38,542 bases of DNA, from assembly GCA_964447445.1 (NCBI GenBank), contig CAYUSW010000086.1, positions 1 through 38,542 of the forward strand, written 5' to 3'. This DNA is from CAIOGO01 sp964447445. GTDB taxonomy: Bacteria > Bipolaricaulota > Bipolaricaulia > UBA7950 > UBA9294. The position numbers and the translations under genes were made by a program. The stretch's first letter is position 1, and each line of letters opens with the position of its first letter. The notes beneath the pieces were generated by a model that worked only from the letters and a program-made list of their open reading frames with translations, was not told the origin of the DNA and made no database searches. Below, piece after piece: positions 23,341 to 32,526 of the stretch.

Positions 23341-26300
23341 ATGGTGGTGCGGAAGACGCTGGCTGCCTTGTTGATTGGTGCCTTGGGAATACTCGCTGCG
23401 GCATTCAGCGCGTTCGGACAGTCGTACGCTCCGCTGATTGTGAGCGGAGCTGGATCGGCCGCCGTGAACGGGACCTACACGTACGCGGGCCTGCAGAACG
23501 GGAGACCGTCGTACGAGAACGGGATCTACTCTGTCGAGTGGGTCACGTCGTCTAGCGCGTACTGGAAGATGGGGCGGACCGGCTACGTCATCGACTTCTA
23601 CTGCAATCTGAGCGACACGCCTACGCCTCCTGCGTCGGGCTGGCAGGGCGGATGCGGGGCGGTGAGCGAGGGGGGGCTTCCGTATCCCACGGTGAGCGGC
23701 GGCGAAGGGCTCCTGCCGGAAATCGACGTTCGCGGGAACGGCGCCTCGATTGCGGACGGAGACGCCACGCCGTCGGCCGAGGACCTCACCGACTTCGGTA
23801 CGATCGGTGTGGCGTCGGGCAGCGTGACGCACTCCTTCTCCGTCCATAACACAGGATCGGGAGACCTCTCCGTTACTATCCCTGTCACGGTCTCCGGCGC
23901 CGCCGACTTCGCTGTCACAGTGCAGCCTTCGACGACTGTCGCCTCGGGCGGATCGACGGTGTTCTCGGTCCGGTTCGATGCGGCCTCTAGCGGGCTTCGC
24001 ACCGCGACGGTGCAGATAACCAACGGGGATGCGGACGAGAACCCCTACACGTTCGCAGTTCAGGGGACAGGTGACGGGACAGGGCCGACGGTCACGAGTG
24101 TGACTGCGAGTCCCATCGAGGTGGCCGACGCCCACGTGGGTATGAACAGCTTCACGATCTCGGTCGACTTCAGCGAGGCGATGAACACAGGGGCGAGCCC
24201 CGCGGTGTCGTTTACTCCGGCTGTGGCGTCGACGCTGTCCTTCTCCGCCGGGGTGTGGCTCGATTCGGACACGTACCGTGCAACGTACAACGTGTCGGAC
24301 GCGAGCGCCGACGTGAACAGCGTGACGGTGGATGTGACGGGGGCGCAGGATGCTGCGGGGAACGCGCAGCAGGACTACGCGCCGCAGGCGGAGTTCTCGA
24401 TCGACACGCTGAACCCGTCGGTGACGAGCGTGGAGACGAGCGACGTTCGGGTCACTGACGCCGATGCCGGGCAGGCGATGACGCTGACGGCGGACTTCAG
24501 CGAGGCGATGAGCGCAGGCGCGACGCCGACGTTCGTGTTTGCGCCGTCGATTGCGACGACGCTTTCGTTCTCGAGCGGGACGTGGGTGGATGGGGACACG
24601 TACCGGGCGACGTACGCCGTGTCGGACGGGAACGTGGACCGCGACAGCGTAACCGTCGATGTGATCGGCGCACAGGATGTGGCGGGCAATGCAGTGGTCG
24701 ACTACACGCCGGTTCATGAGTTCGAGATCGACATGCAGAACCCGACCGTCGGAATCGTCGCGAGCGACCTCGCGATCTACGACGGAGATACAGGCATAGA
24801 CTGTTTCGTGGTGACGGCGACGTACTCGGAGCCGATGGACTCGGCCGTGACGCCGGCGCTGTCGATGACGGTCGTGTTGGGAGTCATCGCGACATTCACG
24901 AATCCCAGCGGGGCGTGGAGTGCCGGGAACACGATATACAGGTGGACATATGACGTCGCGGACGCGGATGTGACAGTAGTCGACGTCGACTTGACGGTGT
25001 CGGGCGGCCGGGACGAGGCGGGGAACACGCAAGTCTCGAACACGAACGCGGACTGCATCGACATTGACACCGAGAACCCGACAGTGACGATCGCGGCGAA
25101 CGACGTGGCGATCTACGATGGGGACGCAGGCGTCGGGCGATTCATCGTCACAGGGACGTTCTCCGAGGCGATGAACCCCGCTGTCGTGCCGGCGCTGGCA
25201 TTGACGCCGAATCCGTCGACAACGCTCGCGAACCAGAGTGGGGCGTGGAGTTCCGGGAACACGATGTACAGGTGGACCTATGACGTCGCGGACGTCGGCG
25301 TGACGGTGGCCGACGTCGACTTGACGGTGTCGGGCGGGCAGGACGCGGCGGGGAACGCGCAGGTGTCGCGAACGAACGCCGGCTACGTCGATGTCGACAC
25401 GCGGAACCCGATCGCGGTCGTAACGGTCAGCCGCACGATGGTTTCCGGGGGCTCGCCCATCTACGAGGCCACCCTCGTGCTGACCGTGACCGTGACCTAC
25501 GACGAGGCGATGAATGCCTCGACCGCGCCGACGATCGCCCTCCAGAACGCCGGAACTCACTGGAGCGGCCAAACCTCGCTCGGCTGGACGGGTCGTACGG
25601 TGTACCAGGCGACGTTCACTCATGATGGGACCGAGGAGCCGTCTTTGCCGGCCACGGCAACCACTGCGCACGTCCTAGTTGCGAACGGAAGCGGGGCGAC
25701 AGACGCTGCCGGGAACGCCGACATCGGCGGTGACTCGCCGACGTTCGAGATCGATACCCGCAAGCCGCGGTCCACCGTGACGGTCAACCGCACGCTTGTC
25801 TCTGGCGGGTCGCCGATCTACGAGGGCGCGCTCGCGCTAACGGTCACTGCCACCTACGACGAAGCGATGGACACGTCGAGTGCTCCGCTGGTCACGCTCC
25901 AGGATGCCGGAACGCACTGGTCGAGTCCGACACCCCTTGGATGGACGGGGAACACCGTGTACCGGGTTTCTTTCACACACGACGGAAGCGAGGAACCATC
26001 CCTACCCGCCATCGCCATCACGGCCTTTGCCCGGGTCATGAGTGGGAGCGGAGCGAGCGATCTCGCCGGAAACGCGGATGTGGGCGACGACTCGCCGGCG
26101 TTCGAGATTGATACGCGCAAGCCTGAACTCACTCCGAGCGTCTCAGCGGTGTCCGTGGATACAGACCCCATCTATGAGGGAGACCTTGTCCAGGTCGTCA
26201 CTGTCACGTTTGACGAGCCGATGCGTACCGATGGGACGGCGGAGCCCGCGGTTACGTTCAGCGATGGGGTGTGGACTGCCCAAGCGGGCGGAGTCTGGTC

Positions 26301-27909
26301 CGGCGAGGACACCGTCTGGACACGCACCTGCGTGGTCGCGGATCGGGACGAGGAAGTGGCCTACGTCACGATCGGCATCGCGGAAGCGCGCGACGCGGCA
26401 GGAAACGAACAAGAGGACTTCCTTCCCGCACGCGAGTTCACCCTGGACACTGTGCGGCCTTGGATCGTCAGGATCGATGCGGAAGGCGACGAGGCCTGCG
26501 GCGGCTTTTACTGCAGCGGCGCCGGTGATGGGGTCATGATCTACGTCACGTTCTCCGAAGGCGTCGTGCTCGGTCAGGAGCCTTTCTCCGTCAGGCTTGA
26601 CGTCCAGCCGGGCGGATTCGAGCATGAGTTCCCGGCCGGCACGTTCTCCCCGAACCCCGCGCTTCCGGAGAGATGGAGCGACTACACAATCCAGCGCGAC
26701 TACATCGTCCAGGCGGGCCACAACAGCTGCGACCTCGAGTCCACGGAAGTGGCGTGGACGCATGGGGCGCTGACCGATGTCGCCGGCAACCTGGCCCTGG
26801 TTGACATGCCGCCCCTGGAAGCACGCATTGCGGCACTCCGGAGCATCATCGTTGACACGATGCCTCCGCAGGCGTTCGACGACCCCGGCGTCTCCGTGCA
26901 GTACACCTACGTGCAGCCAGGCACCATGTCGTGGCATGAGTTCATCGAGGACCGAGAGAGAGTCGTCCTTCGGGAGGACTGCCCAATCTACATCGATGTG
27001 CTCACGAACGATCTCGACAACTGCCATGCGGGGTTGTCCGTGGCGTCAGCGGCAGCGCCCGCGCCCTCCTATGGCGTCACGACGCTGTTCACGGACGGCG
27101 GCGGCGCGCGCTACCCCCTTCTGCCGTCCCTGTGCGATGCCAGAGTGGTTCGCTACAGCCCGTATGCCGACTACAGAGGGCCGGATCAGTTCGGGTACAC
27201 AGCGCGCGACTGCAGCGGGAACACGACGGACGCGATGGTCTACCTGTACGTGTTCGCGAAGAACGCTCTTCGCAGCTACATCCCCAACGCGTTCTCCGGG
27301 GTGCGCAGCCCGCTCAGGCTCGAGACGCAAGATGACCTCCTGCTGCGCATAGGCAGTGCAGGCGGGTCCCTGTACGAGTTCGCGATCCCCGATGCGACGG
27401 CCCACGGGGTGATTGCTTGGGCAGACGACACAGTCACCTACGACCGCGGGCTCGGGATCGCAAGTCTCGATGTGGCCTACACGTCAGTCGCCGGGTACGA
27501 AGGTCCGGAGTTCTTCACATGGAGCGTACGGGACCCCTTCGGGCTCCTTCAGGAGCGGTCCGAGTCGTTCTCGGTGGTCCGAGCGGATGGCGCGCCCCAC
27601 GCCCTCTCGCCCGTACTGGAACTCCAAGCCGGCCGCATGGCGCACATCGCTGTCCCCGGCGGTTTCTTCGACGCCGGCGGAGTCAGTGCGCTGCGCATCG
27701 AGCGGCTCGACGCGTTCGGCTTCCCAGTGAGCGAGATCCCCGCGGTGGATGTCGCAGCAGCGATCGCGGCGGCTCCAGCACTCGGGAGCAGTGTCCTGGC
27801 AGTCGATTCGGCGCAATTGCCGTCGGGCTTGATCCGCTTGCTCATCCCGGTCGGAGACGGCATGATGTGCTCGGTGGCTATCGACGTGCGAGGAGACGGT
27901 GGGCGATGA
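23341..27909 (+). CDS. giant secreted protein with Ig-like repeats
   Basis: A 1522-residue exported protein. A signal peptide (residues 1-27, ending AFSAFGQ) is followed by a short unknown domain (28-130) and a choice-of-anchor-D/HYDIN-like Ig domain (about 130-243, SGSVTHSFSVHNTGSGDLSV). Eight tandem Ig-like repeats of about 110-120 residues follow (from about 249 to 1170), each with (F/Y)(S/D)E(A/P/G) early and D(A/V/E/L)AGN late. Then come two cadherin-like segments (YSPYADYRGPDQFGYTARD near 1280, and YTSVAGYEGPEFFTWSVRD near 1380). No sortase, PEP-CTERM or dockerin signal is seen. The role is probably cell-surface or adhesive; this is inference from architecture. AAGGAGG at 23332-23338 is only 2 bases from the ATG, so GTG at 23347 is an alternative start. 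It overlaps the next gene by 4 bases. Confidence 0.85.
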   Translation: MVVRKTLAALLIGALGILAAAFSAFGQSYAPLIVSGAGSAAVNGTYTYAGLQNGRPSYENGIYSVEWVTSSSAYWKMGRTGYVIDFYCNLSDTPTPPASGWQGGCGAVSEGGLPYPTVSGGEGLLPEIDVRGNGASIADGDATPSAEDLTDFGTIGVASGSVTHSFSVHNTGSGDLSVTIPVTVSGAADFAVTVQPSTTVASGGSTVFSVRFDAASSGLRTATVQITNGDADENPYTFAVQGTGDGTGPTVTSVTASPIEVADAHVGMNSFTISVDFSEAMNTGASPAVSFTPAVASTLSFSAGVWLDSDTYRATYNVSDASADVNSVTVDVTGAQDAAGNAQQDYAPQAEFSIDTLNPSVTSVETSDVRVTDADAGQAMTLTADFSEAMSAGATPTFVFAPSIATTLSFSSGTWVDGDTYRATYAVSDGNVDRDSVTVDVIGAQDVAGNAVVDYTPVHEFEIDMQNPTVGIVASDLAIYDGDTGIDCFVVTATYSEPMDSAVTPALSMTVVLGVIATFTNPSGAWSAGNTIYRWTYDVADADVTVVDVDLTVSGGRDEAGNTQVSNTNADCIDIDTENPTVTIAANDVAIYDGDAGVGRFIVTGTFSEAMNPAVVPALALTPNPSTTLANQSGAWSSGNTMYRWTYDVADVGVTVADVDLTVSGGQDAAGNAQVSRTNAGYVDVDTRNPIAVVTVSRTMVSGGSPIYEATLVLTVTVTYDEAMNASTAPTIALQNAGTHWSGQTSLGWTGRTVYQATFTHDGTEEPSLPATATTAHVLVANGSGATDAAGNADIGGDSPTFEIDTRKPRSTVTVNRTLVSGGSPIYEGALALTVTATYDEAMDTSSAPLVTLQDAGTHWSSPTPLGWTGNTVYRVSFTHDGSEEPSLPAIAITAFARVMSGSGASDLAGNADVGDDSPAFEIDTRKPELTPSVSAVSVDTDPIYEGDLVQVVTVTFDEPMRTDGTAEPAVTFSDGVWTAQAGGVWSGEDTVWTRTCVVADRDEEVAYVTIGIAEARDAAGNEQEDFLPAREFTLDTVRPWIVRIDAEGDEACGGFYCSGAGDGVMIYVTFSEGVVLGQEPFSVRLDVQPGGFEHEFPAGTFSPNPALPERWSDYTIQRDYIVQAGHNSCDLESTEVAWTHGALTDVAGNLALVDMPPLEARIAALRSIIVDTMPPQAFDDPGVSVQYTYVQPGTMSWHEFIEDRERVVLREDCPIYIDVLTNDLDNCHAGLSVASAAAPAPSYGVTTLFTDGGGARYPLLPSLCDARVVRYSPYADYRGPDQFGYTARDCSGNTTDAMVYLYVFAKNALRSYIPNAFSGVRSPLRLETQDDLLLRIGSAGGSLYEFAIPDATAHGVIAWADDTVTYDRGLGIASLDVAYTSVAGYEGPEFFTWSVRDPFGLLQERSESFSVVRADGAPHALSPVLELQAGRMAHIAVPGGFFDAGGVSALRIERLDAFGFPVSEIPAVDVAAAIAAAPALGSSVLAVDSAQLPSGLIRLLIPVGDGMMCSVAIDVRGDGGR
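24085..26860 (+). repeat. eight tandem Ig-like coding repeats, in three related pairs
   Basis: Units start near 24085, 24415, 24742, 25078, 25408, 25765, 26122 and 26458. Units 1-2, 3-4 and 5-6 are the closest pairs. Corresponding points are 330 bases apart in units 3 and 4 (GGGCGTGGAG at 24911 and 25241) and 357 bases apart in units 5 and 6 (24-30 base near-identical blocks around 25453 and 25810). The paired pattern suggests stepwise local duplication. These are protein-coding repeats, not a CRISPR. Confidence 0.85.
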
Positions 27910-29405
27910 CCTGGAGACTTCCAGCGGCAGTCGGGGTCCTCTGTTCGTGTCTGGCGTTGTGGGCCTTCGGTGCGCCTCTGGTTGCCCTTGATGTTCAGGT
28001 CACGACGTGGCTCAGCACCCCGATGACCTTCGTCGTGCGCGTGACCGACGCGGGGATCGATCTCCTCGCTCCCGAAGCTCATGCCATCCTGTTCTCTATT
28101 GAGGCAGGGCCTGCCCATGGCGTCGTCGCGGGCGATCTGAGCGCCGTTCTCTACGAGGCGCCGGCCGATGCCCTCCTTGTACTCTCCTACGTGCCGGTGC
28201 CGGGATACGTCGGAGAGGACTCGCTGCGACTGAGAGCCCGCGATCCTTTGGGGGCCTTCACGGACATCCCCGTGTCGATCGCCGTGACGGCAACGTCGGC
28301 GGAAGGGACGCTCTCAGGGCACTCCCTCCTGACGGCTACGGTGGACGTCTCCGCCGTGGCCCTGAGGGCGATGAGTTGGGCGGTGGACGCGAAGTACTCG
28401 TTCCATGCCACAACCTTCGAGGCGGGCCTTCTCGTCAAGCTCGAGGGGGCGGACGAAGCATTCGACGACTTGTACTTCGGCTTGACGACGCCCTTTGGCG
28501 CTATCGGGACTGCGACGCTCCGCCTGGACTTCAATCCCGATCCTCTCTCCGACCTGTTCGACTTCGCGGATCTATCCTGTGCGTTCAGCCTTGGCGGCGC
28601 GTCGATCCAGGGGTCCTTCCGGACTGACGGTACCCCCGCGGGAGCTCGCGCATCGTTCGCGTTCTCTGGGAGCACGCCGGACGGCGGGCTTGCACTGAAT
28701 GCGCGGATCACACTTGCATCCTGCGATCCGACCATCGACTCGGCCGTCGTCACGATCAAGGCGCCCGGGCTCGCCTGCGGCACCGGCGGGTGCGAGATCG
28801 ACCTGAGCGCGACGGTGGGCTTCTCCTGTGAGGGCTTCCGTACGGCGACCCTCCTCGCTGAAGGGATTGAGTTGCCGGACGTTGGCCTGCTCTCGCTTGC
28901 GACCTCCGCCGCCGCGCTGATCACGTACGAGGTGGAGAGCAAAAGCCTCGAGATCTCGCCGAGGTTCGCCACGCTCGCCGTGGACTGTTTTGCGTTCGGC
29001 ACGGAGATCGTCTGGGCGGACAGTGCTCTGGTGAGTGCGCGCCTCACGTCTTTCCGCGTGGACCACACGTTCGCTCATGGAGTCCGGCTGCGGATGGAGA
29101 CGTCGCTCTTCCCCGGCGATTTGGCGCTCAACAAGACGGTCACGGGCTACGTCGACTACTGGGAGGCCGACTTCCTGTCCGGGGAGTTCGCCGTGTGCCA
29201 GGGCATCCGTGGCGATTGGGAAGTCGGCGTCTACTTCGCTCGCCCCGGAGTGGCCGTCCAGTTGTTCGACTGGGGCATGCTGGCACTTAGGACGGGCGTC
29301 ACGTGCGACGAGAGCTGGGAGCTGTTTACCGAACTGACGTTCCGCTCCGGCGTGTTCGGCGACCCGACGTGCGAGTGGCTGCTGGGCGCTGACGTGGTCT
29401 GGTAG
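27906..29405 (+). CDS. cysteine-rich, beta-rich exported protein, unknown function
   Basis: A 499-residue protein. The N-terminus is a signal peptide (MTWRLPAAVGVLCSCLALWAF, then GAP), with cysteines that could suit lipidation, though the lipobox is not clean. Residues about 28-135 form an Ig/cadherin-like domain (YVPVPGYVGEDSLRLRARDP), the same pattern as in the preceding giant protein. The rest is made of short alternating beta strands with nine cysteines, often as (S/T)C or GC at strand ends, and the protein ends in tryptophan (LLGADVVW). An outer-membrane barrel or a disulfide-linked beta-solenoid are both possible; I recognise no family. It is coupled to the giant gene by an ATGA overlap, so the two probably work together at the cell surface. 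Confidence 0.75.
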   Translation: MTWRLPAAVGVLCSCLALWAFGAPLVALDVQVTTWLSTPMTFVVRVTDAGIDLLAPEAHAILFSIEAGPAHGVVAGDLSAVLYEAPADALLVLSYVPVPGYVGEDSLRLRARDPLGAFTDIPVSIAVTATSAEGTLSGHSLLTATVDVSAVALRAMSWAVDAKYSFHATTFEAGLLVKLEGADEAFDDLYFGLTTPFGAIGTATLRLDFNPDPLSDLFDFADLSCAFSLGGASIQGSFRTDGTPAGARASFAFSGSTPDGGLALNARITLASCDPTIDSAVVTIKAPGLACGTGGCEIDLSATVGFSCEGFRTATLLAEGIELPDVGLLSLATSAAALITYEVESKSLEISPRFATLAVDCFAFGTEIVWADSALVSARLTSFRVDHTFAHGVRLRMETSLFPGDLALNKTVTGYVDYWEADFLSGEFAVCQGIRGDWEVGVYFARPGVAVQLFDWGMLALRTGVTCDESWELFTELTFRSGVFGDPTCEWLLGADVVW

Positions 29406-29864
29406 GAGCGTCGCGAGTCACTCTACGTGTTGCGCCCAGACAGAGTCCTTTGCGTGAATGAGCCTCGCAGGCAAGTGCTTCCCCCGGCAGTACCTCGCTG
29501 CATCTGGCTTTCGTAGACGCAGAGGCAAGAAGAAGGGGGCCCGCGCTACGAAGCAGGTGGAGCGTCATCGCTGACGTGCCAGACGGGCTAGAGCATGGAC
29601 GGGGTGCGGCGACGGGGCTCGCGCAGTGCTGATGGCCGGGCAAGAGGGACGGGGCGCGGGCGTCTGGGGGCCGGGGATGCCGCAGCCGCAGGCCTGGGCC
29701 TCGGCCTCGGTGGCGGTGACGAGTCGGCCGGAGAGCATGAGTCAGAGGTGCGTCGGCGGGTCGAGGTGACCGGCGAGATCGCCGAGAGGCGCAGCAGGTC
29801 AGACGCCGGAGACTTCCGCGGAGAGGACTTGGGTGGCTTGCAGCTCGTCTCGAGACAACGACGT
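29406..29864. other. 459-base interval with no recognisable gene
   Basis: This lies between convergent genes (the beta-rich exported protein on plus, pgi on minus). Open frames on both strands here are low-complexity R/S/P/G stretches without start signals. Seen: an imperfect inverted repeat GCTTTCGTAG (29507-29516) with CTACGAAGC (29546-29554), a small CGTCA-TCGC-TGACG hairpin (29563-29576), and a GGCCTC-rich stretch near 29690-29710. No T-rich terminator is evident. Confidence 0.6.
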
Positions 29865-31487
29865 CTACGACGGCAGGCGCGGGATGCGGGCGAGCTCACC
29901 CTGCGCGTCGGAACCGAGGCTCAGGACCTGGACTCGCCTACCGCGCCCGGAGAGAGCGCGCGCGTCGCCCAAAGCTTGAGCACGCAGGATGAGGCCGAGG
30001 CTCGCAGGGCGTGCGTCTCCGCTCGGCACATCGATGTCGCCGGACGGCTCGTCGACGAGCTCGAGGAAGAGTCCTCGCCCTCCGTCGCCCTTGTGGAGCT
30101 GTCCGGTCGAGTGCAGGAAGCGGGGCCCGAAACCCAGCGTCGTCGCGCACGCTGTCGCGTCGCGCAGGGTCCGGCGAAGCTCGCGAAGCGATGCGGCGAT
30201 CTCAGGCCGTCGGTCGAGGTAGGCGAGCAGCGCGACGTAGTCGCCGGGCCGCGCCTGGGCGGTGACGGCGCGCAGCGCAGCTTCGTCCAGCCGAGCGAAG
30301 TCGGCGCAGGGCACCTCGCCGCGCTCGCGGTAGGCGATCAGAATGTCCCGCGTCGCCTGCTTTGCCGCCTCAACGTCAGGCTGATCGAACGGGTTGACCC
30401 CGAGGAGATGCCCGACGAGGGCCGTCGCCATCTCCCATAAGTAGAACTGCCCCCCCAGGTTTTCCCCCGTGATCGGCTCGCACTCGATGGCTGGGTCCGG
30501 CGTTCGCGTCCCGTTGCCGAACCGAAGGAAGACACGATCGGTCCCATAGTTGCCGGGCAAGCCCAGCGGCTCGCCGACAACGGGCACGATCCCCGTGCCC
30601 CGCTTGCCCGTGCTCTCGGCGATGAGTTGCTCGGCCCAGTCTCCGAAGCTCTCCACGGCCTGCGGAAGCACGAATGTCGCCTTGTCGCGTCCTTCGTCCG
30701 CGTGTGCCGCGAGGAGAGCTGCGAGAAGAGCGGCTGGGTTCTCGTCGGCCTGGACGCTCGGGCCGCAGCGCACAGCCATGGCAGCTCCGCTGTCGAGGAG
30801 AGCCTCGATGTCGAGACCGAGGACGGCCGCCGGCACGAGGCCGACGAGGGAGAGGGCCGCGTAACGCCCGCCGAACGTCGGGTCATTCAGGAAGACCCGG
30901 CGGAAGCCACTCTCGTGTGCTAGGCGGACGAGCGGGCTTCCGGGGTCGGTGATGGCGGCGAACCGGCTGCCAGCCGCGTCGCGCCCGAGAGACTCGCAGG
31001 CGCGCTGGTGGAAGATGCGAAAGAGGGACAAGGTCTCGGACGTCGTGCCTGACTTGGTCGAGACAAGGAAGAGCGTCTTCCGCACGTCGAGTCGATCGAG
31101 GGCGCGCAGGATGGTCGCCGGATGCGTCGTGTCGAGCACCAGGAACTCCGGCCCATCGACGCGGTGGGCGATCCTGGCGAGCGTCTCTGCGGCGAGGCTT
31201 GAGCCTCCCATACCGAGCAGCGCCACGGTGTCACACCCGCCGGCGCGCGTGGAGCGGGCGAACGCCTTCACCTCGGCCAGGGACTCGCGCATCGTCTGAG
31301 GGGCTCGCAGCCAGCCGAGGCGGTTCGCGATCTCGTCGGGGCTCGGCCCCCAGACCGTGTGATCCCCCGCCCAGACACGGGCCACGACGCTCGCCTTCTC
31401 GAACTCCGCCAGTCGGTTGTTGAGCCCGTGGGGCACAGGTGTGGACCGAATCAAGCCCCCTCCTTTGCCTTCGCTCGCGTCCAACAT
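29865..31487 (-). CDS. pgi: glucose-6-phosphate isomerase
   Basis: Interconverts glucose-6-phosphate and fructose-6-phosphate. The 540-residue protein has two SIS-type halves: VALLGMGGSSLAAETLARI and STKSGTTSETLSLF bind the phosphate. Then come LIAESTGKRGTGIVPVVGEP with the catalytic Glu, YLWEMATALVGHLLGVNPFDQPDVEAAK with the catalytic Lys, and HSTGQLHKGDGGRGLFLEL with the catalytic His. The sequence resembles the isomerase half of transaldolase-isomerase fusion proteins more than E. coli Pgi; no transaldolase is attached. The ATG at 31487 has no Shine-Dalgarno, while a TTG at 31454 has AAAGGAGGGGG 1 base upstream (core AGGAGG, 4 bases), so the real start may be there. It is the last gene of the ATPase-glk-pgi group. 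Confidence 0.93.
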   Translation of the reverse strand: MLDASEGKGGGLIRSTPVPHGLNNRLAEFEKASVVARVWAGDHTVWGPSPDEIANRLGWLRAPQTMRESLAEVKAFARSTRAGGCDTVALLGMGGSSLAAETLARIAHRVDGPEFLVLDTTHPATILRALDRLDVRKTLFLVSTKSGTTSETLSLFRIFHQRACESLGRDAAGSRFAAITDPGSPLVRLAHESGFRRVFLNDPTFGGRYAALSLVGLVPAAVLGLDIEALLDSGAAMAVRCGPSVQADENPAALLAALLAAHADEGRDKATFVLPQAVESFGDWAEQLIAESTGKRGTGIVPVVGEPLGLPGNYGTDRVFLRFGNGTRTPDPAIECEPITGENLGGQFYLWEMATALVGHLLGVNPFDQPDVEAAKQATRDILIAYRERGEVPCADFARLDEAALRAVTAQARPGDYVALLAYLDRRPEIAASLRELRRTLRDATACATTLGFGPRFLHSTGQLHKGDGGRGLFLELVDEPSGDIDVPSGDARPASLGLILRAQALGDARALSGRGRRVQVLSLGSDAQGELARIPRLPS

Positions 31488-31508
31488 ACACCAAACGTTG
31501 CGTGAGCG

Positions 31509-32507
31509 TCAGTCGAGCGGCTTGCCACGGAGCGCTGCGCCCCAGAGGACGGCCTCGCTCGCCAGGATGACGCGCAGGGGCAGGGTCCTGAGGAGCGATG
31601 CGAAGCGGCCCTTCGCCAGGAAGGCCTCGCTGAACCGCGTGCTCCGCAGGAAGGGTAAGAGACGAGGCGCGAGGCCGCCGCCGAGGTAAACGCCGCCCGT
31701 CGCGAGGATCTTGAGCGCGAGATTGCCCGCCTCGGCGGCGAGGAGGTCGCATAGCAGGCAGATCGCCTCCTGGCACGCCTCGCACCGGCCCTCAACCGCT
31801 GCAAGGACGATCGCCGGCGTCGGGTCTGCGGCTGCCGCGATCTCGCGTTCTACGTCCGGATCCCCATCCCGGCCCTCGTCTCCGACGAGGAAACGATAGA
31901 TGCGCGGCAGCCCCGATCCCGAGCAAGCGCGCTCGACGCTGACGTGCTCGAAGTCGCGCCACAAGCTCGCGAGAAGCCGTGACTGGAGCGGGTTGGCCGG
32001 CGCGAGGTCGGCGTGCCCTCCCTCGGAGGCGTGGACGATACGCTGGGGTCTCGATCCCGTCACATAACCCTCGCCGAGGCCTGTTCCGAGCGCGAGCAGG
32101 GCCATCGGCCCTCCGGGGCTGGGATCTCCCTCTTGAAGCGTCTCGAGCTCGTTGGGGTGCAGGGCCGCAATGGCCCATCCCAGCGCCTCGACGTCGTTCA
32201 GAAGGTCGGTGCGCGCGAACCCATAGCGAGAAGAGAGCTCTCGCGCAGAGACGACCCAAGGAAGGTTCGTCACTCGCACGAAACCGTCGACCACGGGTCC
32301 CGCCACGGCCAACGAGGCCGCGTGCGGGGTCGCTTCGCACGAGAGGAAGTCGTCGAGCATCGACTCGAGACTCTGGGCGGCGCGGCTGTCGTAGGATCGA
32401 ACTGCGGTCGGAGCTCGAACGTCGTCCGAATCGTAAAGAGCCAGGACCGTCTTCGTAGCGCCGACGTCGCCGGCAAGTAGCACACGACCGGAGCGAGAGC
32501 CGCGCAT
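31509..32507 (-). CDS. glk: glucokinase (Glk family)
   Basis: Phosphorylates glucose with ATP. The 332-residue protein fits the glucokinase family (actin-like fold), not the ROK family. It starts with the phosphate-binding LLAGDVGATKTVLALYD and has LAVAGPVVDG and VTNLPWVVSARELS. The glucose-binding LLNDVEALGWAI, then LALGTGLGEGYV, SEGGHADLAP and ILATGGVYLGGGLAPRLL follow. No CxCGxxGC zinc motif, the ROK hallmark, is present. The ATG at 32507 follows a strong AAGGAGG. It lies 19 bases after the ABC ATPase and just before pgi, so the two steps from glucose to fructose-6-phosphate are encoded together. Confidence 0.93.
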   Translation of the reverse strand: MRGSRSGRVLLAGDVGATKTVLALYDSDDVRAPTAVRSYDSRAAQSLESMLDDFLSCEATPHAASLAVAGPVVDGFVRVTNLPWVVSARELSSRYGFARTDLLNDVEALGWAIAALHPNELETLQEGDPSPGGPMALLALGTGLGEGYVTGSRPQRIVHASEGGHADLAPANPLQSRLLASLWRDFEHVSVERACSGSGLPRIYRFLVGDEGRDGDPDVEREIAAAADPTPAIVLAAVEGRCEACQEAICLLCDLLAAEAGNLALKILATGGVYLGGGLAPRLLPFLRSTRFSEAFLAKGRFASLLRTLPLRVILASEAVLWGAALRGKPLD

Positions 32508-32526
32508 CGCGACCTCCTTCGCTGGC

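Noticed and set aside
23266..25671. 801-codon open frame on the minus strand opposite the Ig-repeat gene
   Set aside because: Its product is a monotonous R/H/V-rich sequence with no domain, and it exists because the repeated high-G+C coding frame lacks stops on the other strand. The plus-strand protein has a signal peptide and recognisable domains.
24085..26860. repeat array considered as CRISPR
   Set aside because: The repeat unit is about 330-357 bases, diverged and in one open frame encoding Ig-like domains, with no short repeat-spacer pattern.
29595..30440. plus-strand frame running from the gap into pgi
   Set aside because: R/G/D/A low complexity, no ribosome site, and most of it is antisense to conserved pgi sequence.
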